A stretch of 64,000 nt of DNA from contig NW_024737068.1 in assembly GCF_018991925.1 (NCBI RefSeq), forward strand, positions 3,931,910 to 3,995,909, given 5' to 3'. Within the stretch, counting starts at the first letter, position 1. Each line of letters begins with the position of its first letter. The notes beneath the pieces were generated by a model. The model searched no databases, had not been told where the DNA came from, and was given only the letters and a program-made list of their open reading frames with translations. The position numbers were made by a program, and so were the translations under genes. The stretch comes from Homarus americanus. Taxonomy: Eukaryota > Arthropoda > Malacostraca > Decapoda > Nephropidae. This document shows, in pieces, positions 31,981 through 45,097 of the stretch.

Positions 31981-33785
31981 CCGTATATACTCGTCTATAA
32001 CCCCCCCTCGTTTATAGGTCGACCCTGTTTTTTTTGACCAAGAAATTGTTTATTTATGATATTCCTCGTTTACAGTTCGACCCACGTTTTTGAGGGTAAT
32101 GGAACAACAAAACCTTCAGTAAAAACGCTCTACGTCCTATAAACTGAGGCTCGCCGTGCCTGAAACACGAGTGCCGAAGGCAAATTGTTTACCATTTATT
32201 ATTACGACACTTTACACTGAAACGCGGGTAGTTTCAACAAAAATATTGTATATTTCCATTCAAGTATTTATTCAAGTCAATTAGGAGGGAATATTATTGT
32301 AATACAACAGTTTTTTAACTAAACCATTCGAAAAGCGATTACGGTAACATCTTTTGAACGAAAGAAAGCGAAAGTCATTGTTTTCGTCACGATTTTATCC
32401 CACTTTCCACTGTAATACGTACGTAATTTCAGCAAAAATATTACATTTCCGTGAATGTATTATATCAAGCACAGTATGAATAGAATATCATTGTAATATA
32501 ACAGAATTTTAACCGAAAACTATTAAAAAACGAGTAACATCTCAAGAACATCGGAAGCTTAGGTAAAGTCTTTTGTTTTCGTCATGTATTTTATCCTATT
32601 TTACATTGAAATACATCACGTTTCAGCAAAACTACTATTTATTTCCGAGAATATATTCATTCAGGCGCAGTTTAGGTAAAAAAATATCATTAGCGGTACC
32701 AATAGTTTTTAAGCTTGATTCAAAAAAACCGTGCCCTCTAGCCCTATTCGAGGAGAGGACTGGGCTGTTTGATTGCTGCAGGCAGGCAAAATGATTTTTT
32801 GGTGGTTTTAATGAAATATTAGAAATATTGTATCTTAGTATTTATTCGATCAGTAGAGATAGGAACTATTATTAGCAATTCAACAGTTTTTTAACTAAGC
32901 CAAATCGGCGATTCGGTATATCTTTTGATGAAAAGCGAAAGTCATTGTTTTTACGTCGTTTATCCTTTCTGTCATTAAAATGAAACAGCAAAAATATTAC
33001 ATTTCCGTGAATGCATTATATCAAGCACAGTATGAATAGAATTCCATTGTAATATAACAATATTTTAACCAAAAACTATTAAAAAAACGAGTAACTTCTC
33101 TTGAACATCGGAAGGTTAGGTAAAATCTTTTGTTATCGTCATGTATTTTATCCTATTTTACATTAAAATACATCACGTTTCAGCAAAACTACTATTTATT
33201 TCCGAGAATATATTCATTCAGGCACAGTAAAGGTAAAATATACATGTGATGTAACAGTTTTTTAACTGAAAAAGATTCGAAAAACATGTGTACCGTCTAG
33301 CTGATACAGCTGGTGGTGCGTGATGCGTCATGCGTCGTTGTAAACAATAGGAGGTTGAAGTAGATTACCGGGTATTATATTAAGTATGAAATATCGAAAA
33401 GGTTTTTATCACCGGTATTTTTTGTAGATCAATGAGAACTGTGATACCGTATATGATATGATAAGTTAGCCTGTGCTAAGAACTACAACATAGACTACTG
33501 AAAGCACGTTGTAAGGTAATTTAGCCTATTGTAAGTTGGTGAGCTTCATTTGCTGAAGGAACTGCATAACTTTTCATTACTAATTGGTACATATTTTACG
33601 TTTCCATTGTTTACTGGCAGTAAATGGTAAATATTTTTCATGTCTGAAGCTGAAAGTTGCTCCTCGCCCCTCCCATCATGCACGGGTTCAACCTAACAAA
33701 ACTATTACGCATGTATAGGACGACCCCCAATTTTTTGCCTAAAAATTTGGTCTTAAAAACTCGAACTATACACGAGTATATACGG
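31981..33785. mobile_element. Non-coding TIR element N (1.8 kb) with internal ~0.57-kb repeats
   Basis: CCGTATATACTCGTCTATAA at the left and, inverted from the right, CCGTATATACTCGTGTATAG, with TA on both sides (31979-31980, 33786-33787). No ORF of note. The segment around 32307-32680 is repeated at about 32881-33235 (GAGAATATATTCATTCAGG and TTTTACATT-AAATACATCACG in both), offset about 557-574 bp. The superfamily is uncertain; TA duplications point to the Tc1/mariner-pogo group. Confidence 0.78.
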
Positions 33786-33787
33786 TA

Positions 33788-36439
33788 CAGTCAACCCCCG
33801 CTTTACGCGGTCCCACTTTACGCGTTTCCACGTTTACGCGGTACCCTGCCGAAACCGGAATGCTCACTTTCTGCGGTGCGTGTACCCCTTTACGCGGAGA
33901 GCAGCTGGCGAGCCGCGCCATTTTTGGATCCAAACCTCCCGCCATCCGCCATGTTGTGTAAGCGGCGCGAGTAAGTTGCGCAGTGTGTGTCTTTGTTGCG
34001 TTATCAGTGACGTCATATGACGTATCGGACTGTAATTGGGCCATGCATCCTAACCTCCCTCCGCTGCTAGCTGTGATTGGTTTAAAGTAATATGACGTGT
34101 CCACCAGCGGGAGGGAGGGAGGAATGACGACGCTTGACCTAGCCGCGGCAGTTTCATCCCTCCAGGCCACACCGTGTATACGTGAATCCATTGTTCTGTA
34201 AAATGGCTTCCGCCGGACCACCGCCCCCAGAGAGAAACCTTTCCTTACCTGGACCCAGCTGCCCTAAGCCAAAGAAGACACGACGTTCCTTAAGCTACGA
34301 AATTAAGTATATGATCATACAAGAGTTGGAGAAAGGAACAAGACAGGTTGATCTCGCGTGCCAGCATGGTGTTAACGAGTCTACGATCAGGACAATTAAG
34401 AAGGATGCAGCCAAGATAAAGAAGCACATGAACATCACAAAGTCTAAAGGTGCTTCTATGATCAAATATTGCCACAACCAGGTGCTTCTCAAGACAGAAA
34501 AATTACTTGTGAGCTACTTGGTGCGTCAGGCGCGACGGAACATGGCGGTGGACACGCGCTCAGTTAAGGAGTACGCACGTGAACTGTATGCTGCAGTGTC
34601 ACGAAAGATGGGAATTACAGAGCCCAAACCCTTTAATGCTTCCTCTGGGTGGTTACAGAGGTTTAAGAAGAGAAACAAGATCACCAATATCAACATTGGT
34701 GGTGAAGAAGCTTGTGCTGACCGTGTTGCGGCTAGGGAATTTCCTCCGTTTTTATGTGAGATTATGGAGGAAGGACAGTACACCGACGACCAGGTGTTTA
34801 ACATGGACGAATCTGGTCGTTTTTGGAAAAAACTACCTTCCAAGACCTTCGTTGTGAAGAATGCCAGCAAGTGTCAGGGCCGGAAGTTGCAGAAGGAGCG
34901 CATCACCGTCCTGTTTATCACCAATGTCTCCGGTACCTGTAAGCTCAAGTTATCGGTGATCCACACAGCACGCAAGCCGCACGCCTACAAGAGCATGGAC
35001 ATGACCAAGCTAAATGTCCACTGGCTGACCGCATGTAAGGCGTGGATGTTCTCTACACTGTCCCTCTCCTGGTTTGATGACTGTTTCGTTCCCGATGTGA
35101 AGAAATTCTGTGAGCAACAGAATGTGCCATTCAAGATTTTGTTGCTGCTGGACAACGCACCAGGACACTCGCCCCTACTGTTAGATCTTCACCCCAACGT
35201 AAAAGTGGTCTTCCTTCCTCCCAACACTACGTCTATATTACAGCCCATGGGCCAAGAGTTAATCTGTAATGTAGAAGCTGCATTCTCTACTAAAAAATTC
35301 AAGCTCCTGAACGACTACACCAACACCAACACCAAGGAAGAGTTGCGTAACCTGAGTGACACCAACACCAATAGCAAGAGCGAAGACGACGATCAACAGT
35401 TGGCAGAGCAAGAAGTACTTTTAAAACAATTCTGGAGAACATTCAACGTCAAGAAAGCTGTGGACATCTTAGTGGAGGCATGGGATCAGCTGTCTGTAGC
35501 AACTGTTTGTCACGCATGGAGACGTGTTGCAAGGCATTCCGGGCGTTAGGCAGAGTAAATCTGTGACTGATGAGGTTCAGACTGTTACAGTAGCAGTGGA
35601 CCTTGCCAGAGAAGCTGCGCAGAGTGTTACAGCTGCAGTCTTCTCCGAGACCACCAACGACGACATCCTGGAGGTGATAAGGGATCCTGATGTGACTACT
35701 GACGACATGGTAGATGATGATGACGACAGTGAAGAGGCAGGTGGTGCGTCATCCCAAGAAGAATGCCGCTTATCCCATAGTAATGTTAGGGGTGCCATCG
35801 AGTGTATCGAGAAAGCCAAGCTCCTCCTTTCCGACGACCCTGACGCAAACAGGTATGAAATCTTCACTACCCAGCTGTTGCAGACTGTGGAGGCCTACAT
35901 CAAGGTTTATCACGACAACATAAACACCAGCCTTCAGCAAAGCATAACAGAGTTCCACGCCTGCAACCCACCACAGCCAGCCCAAGCCAGTGATAGTGAC
36001 AGAGGTAGAGACAGTGAAGATGACTTTGAGGGATTTGTCAGGGAGGCACTAGTAAGTGTGGATGACACCGATGAAGACTCACCTGAGGGCCAGTGGCCTG
36101 CCCTCTGCCTCGGAACCAGCCTCCATTCCCCTACGCCAACCCATCTCTTCTACTAACTTAAGTGTTAACCCCAGCCTTGTGTTTTTCTAACCTAACCTTC
36201 AGTTTATTCTTCTCTTATTGACTGTTCCATTCTATATTATGTGTGGGTGAATACCATCATAAAGTTAAGAGGTTTTTTTTAGTAAAACGTACGTATTGTG
36301 TCGGGAAAAAGTGGAGTTTGGGGGTCGGCTCGGTCTCTATTTCAATTAATCCCATATGTTATGTTGTTCACTTTACGTGTTTCTCACTTTACGCGAGCCG
36401 CCGTGGGTTGAATTAACCGCGTAAAGTGAGGGTTCACTG
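33788..36439 (+). mobile_element. Tigger E2 ('tttacgcgg' family), nearly full length
   Basis: CAGTCAACCCCCGCTTTACG at the left and, inverted, CAGTGAACCCTCACTTTACG at the right, flanked by TA (33786-33787 and 36440-36441). The left TA is also the right flank of element N. It carries an almost complete transposase on the + strand. Confidence 0.9.
34203..36156 (+). pseudogene. Tigger E2 transposase, third catalytic Asp replaced by Gly and one frameshift
   Basis: Starts MASAGPPPPERNLSLPGP at 34203. The domains are a helix-turn-helix (KYMIIQELEKGTRQVDL...STIRTIKKDAAKI), a CENP-B-like domain (LLVSYLVRQARRNMAVDT... SSGWLQRFKKRNKI) and the catalytic core, with FNMDESGRFWKK and LLLLDNAPGHSP. The third motif is ILQPMGQELI, where the copies at 41448 and 54907 read PMDQELI. 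A one-base shift near 35525 (after CHAWRRV) ends the first ORF, and the tail (LQGIPGVRQSK...) continues in the next frame to 36156. The tail has acidic stretches and HNSLQQSITEF-type segments typical of the family. Long Asn-Thr repeats (TNTNTKEELRN) lie after the core. Confidence 0.88.
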
Positions 36440-37455
36440 TATATCATTTAACAACTATTACTCATTACTTAATTAGGCAACTGTTGTATTATTTCTTTGA
36501 CAAGTAAAATTCAGAAATTATTACACACGGTCAGATAACACTGGACCCTCAGGTCTTACTTTTATAAGTAACGAATTACATCTTCAATTCTAGGTTACAA
36601 CATTTAATAATCCTTATATTATTTCATTGTCACTGCAAGTGGATAATATGACACCCTTGACACTATCCCGAATTAATAGTCTCTATAACAACATGTTTTT
36701 TCGGAATGACTAACGTGACACTTTAATGAGTATTCAGTGGTTTGGTGGACTCAACTCCGAGAATAACAATCACCCTAGTACCACCAACATTCATGGATTC
36801 AATATTTAACCTGGGACGACTATATTTCTGCTAGTCATCCCCAAGCATGGATATTAATACGGCTCCATACATAGAGCCAAGAACACTAGATGGACCATGA
36901 TCACACGACGGAGTCAGCGGGCCAAAGTTGTTTATAGGCTCGCTCGCTAGCTCGGAGCGCCTGGCCCGGGAAGGGTTGACTCGTGGCGGTGGGCCGTGGT
37001 GTCTGCCAAGGAATCTCGCCCTGGGATTCTAATGTCGCCACCTTAAAGACATCCTTCGAGAGCCATCGTGCCCTTAGGCGGCTCCCGAACCTCAGTCGTG
37101 TTGCCATCACACAAACAGCGTCTGGAGACGTGGAGGAGAAATCACGGGGGGAGTGATTTTTCCCCGCGTGTCGGCATATATACGGGCCTGTGGGCTTATC
37201 GGCTCCAGAAAGACTAATCTTACTAACAATAGACCTTCTATTCAAATTGGTCGCTGGACACCTCGCTGTGACCATCAGTGTCACAGGTCAGGTTAATTTT
37301 CTGCATCTATATTTATGATCTAATCAGATATTGAGTTTGTCAGGAAAGAGTTGAAATGGAGTTATAAACGCACTAACAACGCCTAAACATTACAAAGAAA
37401 ACTTTTTTATAGAACTGATCCCAAGCCCTCCCATGACCATAAGATTATCTTAATA
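36440..37455. other. Intron sequence, GC-rich patch of unknown nature
   Basis: It begins with the remainder of the 29-bp repeat unit. A motif (GG-TCCTCAGGTCTTACT) at about 36552 is shared with 31821. A GC-rich patch at 36900-37300 includes a TATA-like CATATATACGGG, suggesting a solo LTR, but no partner or TG..CA boundaries were found. Confidence 0.35.
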
Positions 37456-39020
37456 CAGTCAACCCTCACTTTACGCGGTCCCACATTCCGCGTTTCCACG
37501 TTTACGCGGTGCCCTGCCAGAACCCAGGATGCTCACATTCCGCGGTGGGTGTACCCCTTTACACGGGTGAAGTATAATTTTTTTATTTATCTCATAAAAT
37601 TCATACAAATTATCCGGCCAGAATATAATTTACATTGCTGGAATTCTTACAATTTGATGATCATTTTGAATATAAACATCATAGATTTTGCATTAGACAT
37701 ACAAATTTTAGATGTAATGTTTACTCTTGAGTAAATATGTTATCTTTTGTGCAAAATATATGATATTTATATTCAAAATATTCCTGGTCTTACAAGGAAT
37801 CCAGCAATGTCAATTATATTATCCTAACTTTAGTCTGATTTATTATTTATTACTAAAAAGGTAAACAGTCTGGTATTCCCACACATTTATCTAGTAGGGA
37901 CGGTTGGTGGGGGGTGGGGGGGAGGGGGGAGGGAGGGAGGGACCGGCGACCGACCATCTGTTACCGTGTGAAGAATATTTTTTTTTTATTAACTGAAGAT
38001 TTTTATTTTAACTCATAAAATTCATACAAATTACCCGGCCAGAATATAATTTACATTGCTGGAATTCTTACAATTTGATGATCATTTTGAATATAAACAT
38101 CATATATTTTGCATTAGACATAAAATTTTTAGATATAATGTTCACTCTGAGTAAGTATGTTATCTTTTGTGCAAAATATATGACGTTTATATTCAAAATA
38201 TTCCTGGTCTTACAAGGAATCCAGCAATGTCAATTATATTATCCTAACTTTAATCTGAGGTATTATTTAATACAAAATGTTAAAATCTAAATTTTTCACC
38301 CAACATCTCTTGAAGGGAGGATTGGTGGGGGGTGGGGGGGAGGGTTGGGACTGACCGCGCGGTTGGAAGAGGGGGGGAGGCAAGGTGGGGTACTTTGATT
38401 GACAGATAGTGTCGTGAAGAATATATTTTTTTTTTTATTAACTGAAGATATTTGTTTTAGCTCATAAAATTCATACAAATTACCCGGCCAGAATATAATT
38501 TACATTGCTGGAATTCTTACAATTTGGTGATCATTTTGAATATAAACATCATAGATTTTGCATTAGACATACAAGTTTTAGATAAAATGTTTAATCTGAG
38601 TAAATATGTTATCTTTTGTGAAAAATATATGACATTTATATTCAAAATATTCCTGGTCTTACAAGGAATCCAGCAATGTCAATTATATTATCCTAACTTT
38701 AGTTTGAGGTATTATTTATTACTATACCTGGTTTTCCCCCCAAAATTTCTCAGAGGGAAGAGCCAGCAGTGTAGTGTGAGAGGGGGAGGGAGTCGTGTCC
38801 ATTATTTGAATGGACATTAACTTGGCGACTGTATTTCTCTATTTCTCTTAAGTATTAATTGTGTGCATGTACCATCATAAAATTAAGATGTTATTTTTAC
38901 TACAACATAGTTATGTGTCGTCAAAAAGTGGAATCCCATATGTTATGTTATTCACTACACGTTTCATGCTTTCTTGGTACCCTCCGGGTTACATTAACAC
39001 GTAAAGTGAGGGGTTAACTG
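37456..39020. mobile_element. Non-autonomous Tigger with three internal satellite units (copy 1)
   Basis: The ends are CAGTCAACCCTCACTTTACG and, inverted, CAGTTAACCCCTCACTTTAC, with TA flanks (37454-37455, 39021-39022). The interior has three tandem units of about 420-450 bp and no transposase. The 3' part (AAGTGGAATCCCATATGTTA) is shared with coding members of the family, so it derives from them by internal deletion plus gain of satellite units. Confidence 0.85.
37591..38790. repeat. Tandem repeat inside the non-autonomous Tigger, 3 units
   Basis: Units start CTCATAAAATTCATACAAAT at 37591, 38012 and 38461 (421 and 449 bp apart). Each contains TGGAATTCTTACAATTTG and TCCTGGTCTTACAAGGAATC, followed by a G-rich or C-rich spacer (GGGGGGTGGGGGGGAGGG) that varies in length. 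Short ORFs repeat with the DNA and are not considered genes. Confidence 0.9.
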
Positions 39021-39199
39021 TATTACCATTTCACAAATTTCTCACATTCCTTCACAAGCTAAAGGCCTGAACGTCAATGGTGGCATTTAAAAACTCATGC
39101 ACTGTTAAACAAATGTTAATCAAGAACTCCCCCAACTTAACACAATTGGTTGCATTTATAAAGTTCCTTGCAGGAATGTAATATATTTTACTTAGGCCA

Positions 39200-39977
<778 letters not shown>

Positions 39978-39984
39978 ACACACA

Positions 39985-42607
39985 CAGTATTACCGCCTAA
40001 GCGGTTTTCATTTCATGATTTTGCATATCTGTGATTGCCAGGCTGAACTTTCATAGCAGTTTTTCACATATCAGCGGTGTAGTGTCAGCTCGAGCAGCTA
40101 TTTTTAGATTTGCCTGGCATACCACTTGCCTCTCTCCTCCTCCTCCCTCCTCTTGGGCAAGCCGTGCAGTAAGGTTGCGCAGTGTGTGTCTTTGTTCAAA
40201 TTCTCACTGACGTCATATGGCGTGTCGGACTGTGTTGGCCGCCATCCTACCCCCTCTGCTTTACTGGCTGTAAATTGGCTTAAAAGTATTATGGCGTGAC
40301 CACCCGGGGAGGGAAGGAGGGAGGGAGGGAGGGAGGGAGGGAGGAGAAGGCGATGCTTGACCTAGCTGCAGTTTCATCCTCAAGGCCACACACGATGTAG
40401 CAACATCATTATTTCACGTAAAATAGCTCCGCCCGGTTCACCACCGCCCCCAGAGAGAATAGCACCATACAGATGGCGGCTTTCATGTTAAAAATGGGGC
40501 GTTGTTAGCTCTGAGGTGAGTACCCGGTGTTCAAAGATTTGGAGAAAGGAAGGCGACAGGATAGTCTGGCAACAGCATCGAAGTCAGCAGTCTGATTAAG
40601 CACGATCAGGATGCAGCCAGATCAAGAAGCACATGAAATCTAAAGTCTTGCAGTTGGCCATCTATCGGGTAACCCCAGAACAGAGATTGGCACAGCAAAG
40701 TGGAGAAAAATTTGCTGGTGAGTTATTTACAGTTTGGTCAGGTCGCGACGCCCAACATGGCAGTGGACACGGCGCTCAGTGCAGGAATGCGCTTGCGTGA
40801 CCATCTGCAGCAGTGTCATGTAAGCTGAGGTGCAGAGCCCGACCACTTCAATGCTTCACTCAGGTTGGCTGCATAGGTTTAGAGAGAACAAGGTCTGTAT
40901 GCTATGGTGGTGAGGAAGCGAGTGCTGACATCATGGCGACTGAAGATTTTCCTCAAGATGCCATTGAGATTATGGAGGAAGACAGTACAGTGGCGACCAG
41001 GTGTTTAACATGGGAGAATCTGGTCTTTCCTGGAAAAGTTACCTTCCAAGACCTTCGTTGTCCAGTCTGCCAGCAAGGTAAGGGGGTGCGAGGAAGTTGC
41101 AGAAGGAGCATCACCGTCCTGTTTACCTGGCCTCTGGGTACCTGTAAACCAAAGTTATGGGTGATTCACACAGCCAAGCCGCCCGCCTACAAGAATATGG
41201 ACATAGACAAACTTAATGTCCACTGGCTAACTACGCCGTAAGTGGATGTCCTCTTCTCTGTCCCTCTTCCTGGTTTGACAACTGTTTTTGTTTCAGCGTG
41301 AAGAAATTCTGCAAACAACAGAGATGTTCCATTCAATATTTTATTTATCCTTGACAACGCTTACCTGGACGCTATTTCACCCATGAATTCGTCACTAGCG
41401 TAAAAGTAGTCTTCCTTCCTCCCAACACTTTCGTCATTAATCAGCCCATGGACCAGGAGTTGATCTGCAATGTAGCTTCGTACTCTGCAAAAGAAGTTCA
41501 AGCTGCTGAACGACTCTACCAACACCAGGATGAGTTGCGTAAGCTGGGTGACACAGGCAGCGAGAGCAAAAGCGGCAGGACAAGGAACAAGAGGTGACTC
41601 AAGAACTTCTCGTCAAACAATTTTTGGAAGAAGTTTAACGTTAACAAGCGCACCTTGAACTTCTTGGTGGAGCATGGGATCTGCTGACTATTGCTATGAT
41701 TCGTCACGCATGGAGACATGTGTTGCATGGCATACCAGGTGAGGAGGTGGGCCTGTGACTGGTCAGGTTCAGACTGTTGCAGTAGCAGTGGACCTTGCCA
41801 GAAGCTGCGTATGTATTACAGCTGAAGGCTTCTCCGAGGGCCACCAGCGAAGACATCCTGCTGGAGGTGATCAAGATCACAAAGTGACTGCCCGACGAGA
41901 TGTTGGAAGAAGAACTGCGCCAGTGAAAGAGAGGAGGAGAAGAAGATCGTCATTCTCGAAGAACCTAGTTTAAGTCATAGTGATATTAAGTGTGCCATAG
42001 AGTTTGCAGAAAAATTAAGTCGTCCTTTCGCGACAATGGCGATGAAACTATGAAGTCTTCCATACCCGACTGGTGCAGGCTATGGAGCCGTGCATCACGG
42101 TGTATCATGACAACATCACGCCAACCGTCAGCAAAGCATAACCGAGTTCTTAGCACGCAACCCACCACAGCCAGCCCAAGCCAGTGATAGTGAAAGTAGA
42201 GTTGACTTTGAGGTTGTCAGGAAGCCCTGACAACTGTAAACCGACAGTGATGGTGATTCACCTAGTAATGGTGATTCACCTGAGGGCCTGCCCTCTGCCT
42301 CGGAACCAACCTCCATCACGTATACCGACCCATCTCTTCTACCAGCCGTAAGTGTTACATCTAACTTTTAGTTTCTCCTAACAACCTTCATTTTCCTATG
42401 TTAACCTTTATCTTTCCCTAACCTAACCTCTTCTATATTACTTGTTTTTTCATACCATCATAATGTTAAAGATAAATTTTTTACTACAACATAGTTATGT
42501 GTAGTCAAAAGTGGAGTTTGGGGGTCGGGCTTTCTATGGAATTAATCCCATATGTTCTGTTTTGTTCACTAGCAGGACCCTCTGGGTTCAATTGACCGTT
42601 AAATTAG
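39985..42607 (+). mobile_element. Tigger M ('tttacgcgg' family), heavily decayed
   Basis: It begins CAGTATTACCGCCTAAGCGG. Its right end (GGGTTCAATTGACCGTTAAA) is eroded into a TA array. It holds a + strand transposase relic that parallels 34203-36156 but is broken throughout by small insertions and deletions. Confidence 0.7.
40420..42340 (+). pseudogene. Tigger M transposase relic
   Basis: Recognisable pieces, in order: GGEEASADIMATEDFPQDAI, TCKPKLWVIHTAKPPAYKN, MDIDKLNVHWLTTP, then (other frames) the QPMDQELICN third-Asp motif at about 41445, the tail around 41760 (TGQVQTVAVAVDLAR) and HNRV-type C-terminal residues to about 42240. The parallels to Tigger E2 and K are clear at the DNA level, but there are frame changes roughly every 50-150 bp. 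The C-terminal UTR (TCCCATATGTT, CCCTAACCTAACC) is shared with other family members. This is the most decayed copy in the window. Confidence 0.75.
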
Positions 42608-42609
42608 AA

Positions 42610-43496
<887 letters not shown>

Positions 43497-45097
43497 GTAA
43501 ATAAGTGTTGCTTTCATATTCTTATGAAGTAATGACGATATATTTTCACATGTCTTCTTACATACGATTTCCTTTTTTTTTTTTTTTTTTACCATTAATG
43601 GTTAGCTACATATATTGTTCCATTTATTAACATTAAATAACATTACAGGTACTTAAAACAACCATATTAGTTTTTTATATTAATTTTACTACAGTTAAAA
43701 TCTGGGTCTTATTTTCTTCAGTTTTATATGTAGAATCAATCAGTTACTGGTTTCGTAAGCTTTAACATAAACAATGCCGGCAGCCATCTCATCTTCTCTA
43801 ATATTCCACGTATTATTAATAAATTGTATTGTTAATTTTGCACACACAAACATTAATTCAATAAAAGCAAATTCAGAAACATTAATTAAAATATATATGA
43901 ACAGTAAATAAGTGTTGCTTTCATATTCTTATGTAAAGTAATGACGATCTGTTTTCACGTGTGCGCATGCGCACTTACATATGCGATCTCTCTTTTTTCT
44001 TTACCATTATCGTTAGCTACTTCTATTGTTCCATTTATTAACATTAAATAACATTAGCTAATACAACCATATTAATTTTACTACAGCTGCAACCAAGGTC
44101 TTATTTTCTTCAGTTTTATATGTAGAACCAGTCAGTCACTGGTTTTGTAATCAACGAAAATAATGCTGTGTCATTTCCTCGTGTGTTTTAATATTCTGCG
44201 TATTATTAATGAATTGTATTGCTCATTTTGCACACAAACATTAATTCAATAAAAAAGACATTCAGTAATAAACAATAATGAATCTTTAGTACATAAGAGA
44301 AATGACGCTGTTTACACGATTATGCATTTCGTCTGCACGTTGGCGGGCCGTTCAAACCCGTAGAAATTCAAGTTTCTGCCGTCAAAATTTTTATTTATTT
44401 ATTTTTGTGTGTGTTCCAATAAAATACCTTAAGAATGAAAAACTCGCGAAATTTGAGAAGCTAATACAGTGACCCCTCCGTTAACGAACTCAATCCGTTC
44501 CAGAAGGTCGTTCGTTAACCGAAAAGTTCGTTAACCGAAACCATTGTTTCAATCGGTTTTTGGGTAATTGGTTCCAGCTCACCGAAAATTTCCTAAATTC
44601 AACAAAAAAGGTAGAAAAGTTCACTTACTTTGAGGTGTGTATGTAGAAGGCTCTTGGATGATGATGATGGGATTTAGAATGGGGGTGGAGGAGAAGGAAG
44701 AAGAGAAGGCATTGGGGTGGAAGAGAAGTCACCCCATGGCACCATTTCATCCATAAAATTTTAGTTCTCTTGGTGTAATTCAAGATTATTTTCTTTAAAT
44801 CAACACTGCACTGCATTATACTGTATATTGTCAATATGTAAAATATGTTTCAAAATGACCAATAATTTGCTTGGAAACACAGAAAAAAAGCATTTAGTTG
44901 AAGAGAGTCTCAAGCAAGATGTTACCTCCAGTGAAAACAGAGAGAGATTAACTCCTGTTTGCTGTGTTAAGAGGCTGGATGCCGCGCATTAAACTAGTCA
45001 CTTTACCTTCAATTATGTTCAATAATTGTTAAAATGACTAAAAAATTGAATATTAAACTTTTAAAATTATTGAATAGTATAAACTTCTTGATATTTA

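Noticed and set aside
36901..37284. 127-codon minus-strand ORF in a GC-rich patch
   Set aside because: No recognisable domain, and the patch looks more like an LTR or promoter sequence. Not enough to call either.
37549..38820. Repeated short ORF (ILNINIIDFALDIQ...) seen again at 45358-46457 and 61116-61361
   Set aside because: It recurs because the DNA unit recurs. Ends and frame vary, there is no protein family resemblance, and the composition is that of AT-rich DNA.
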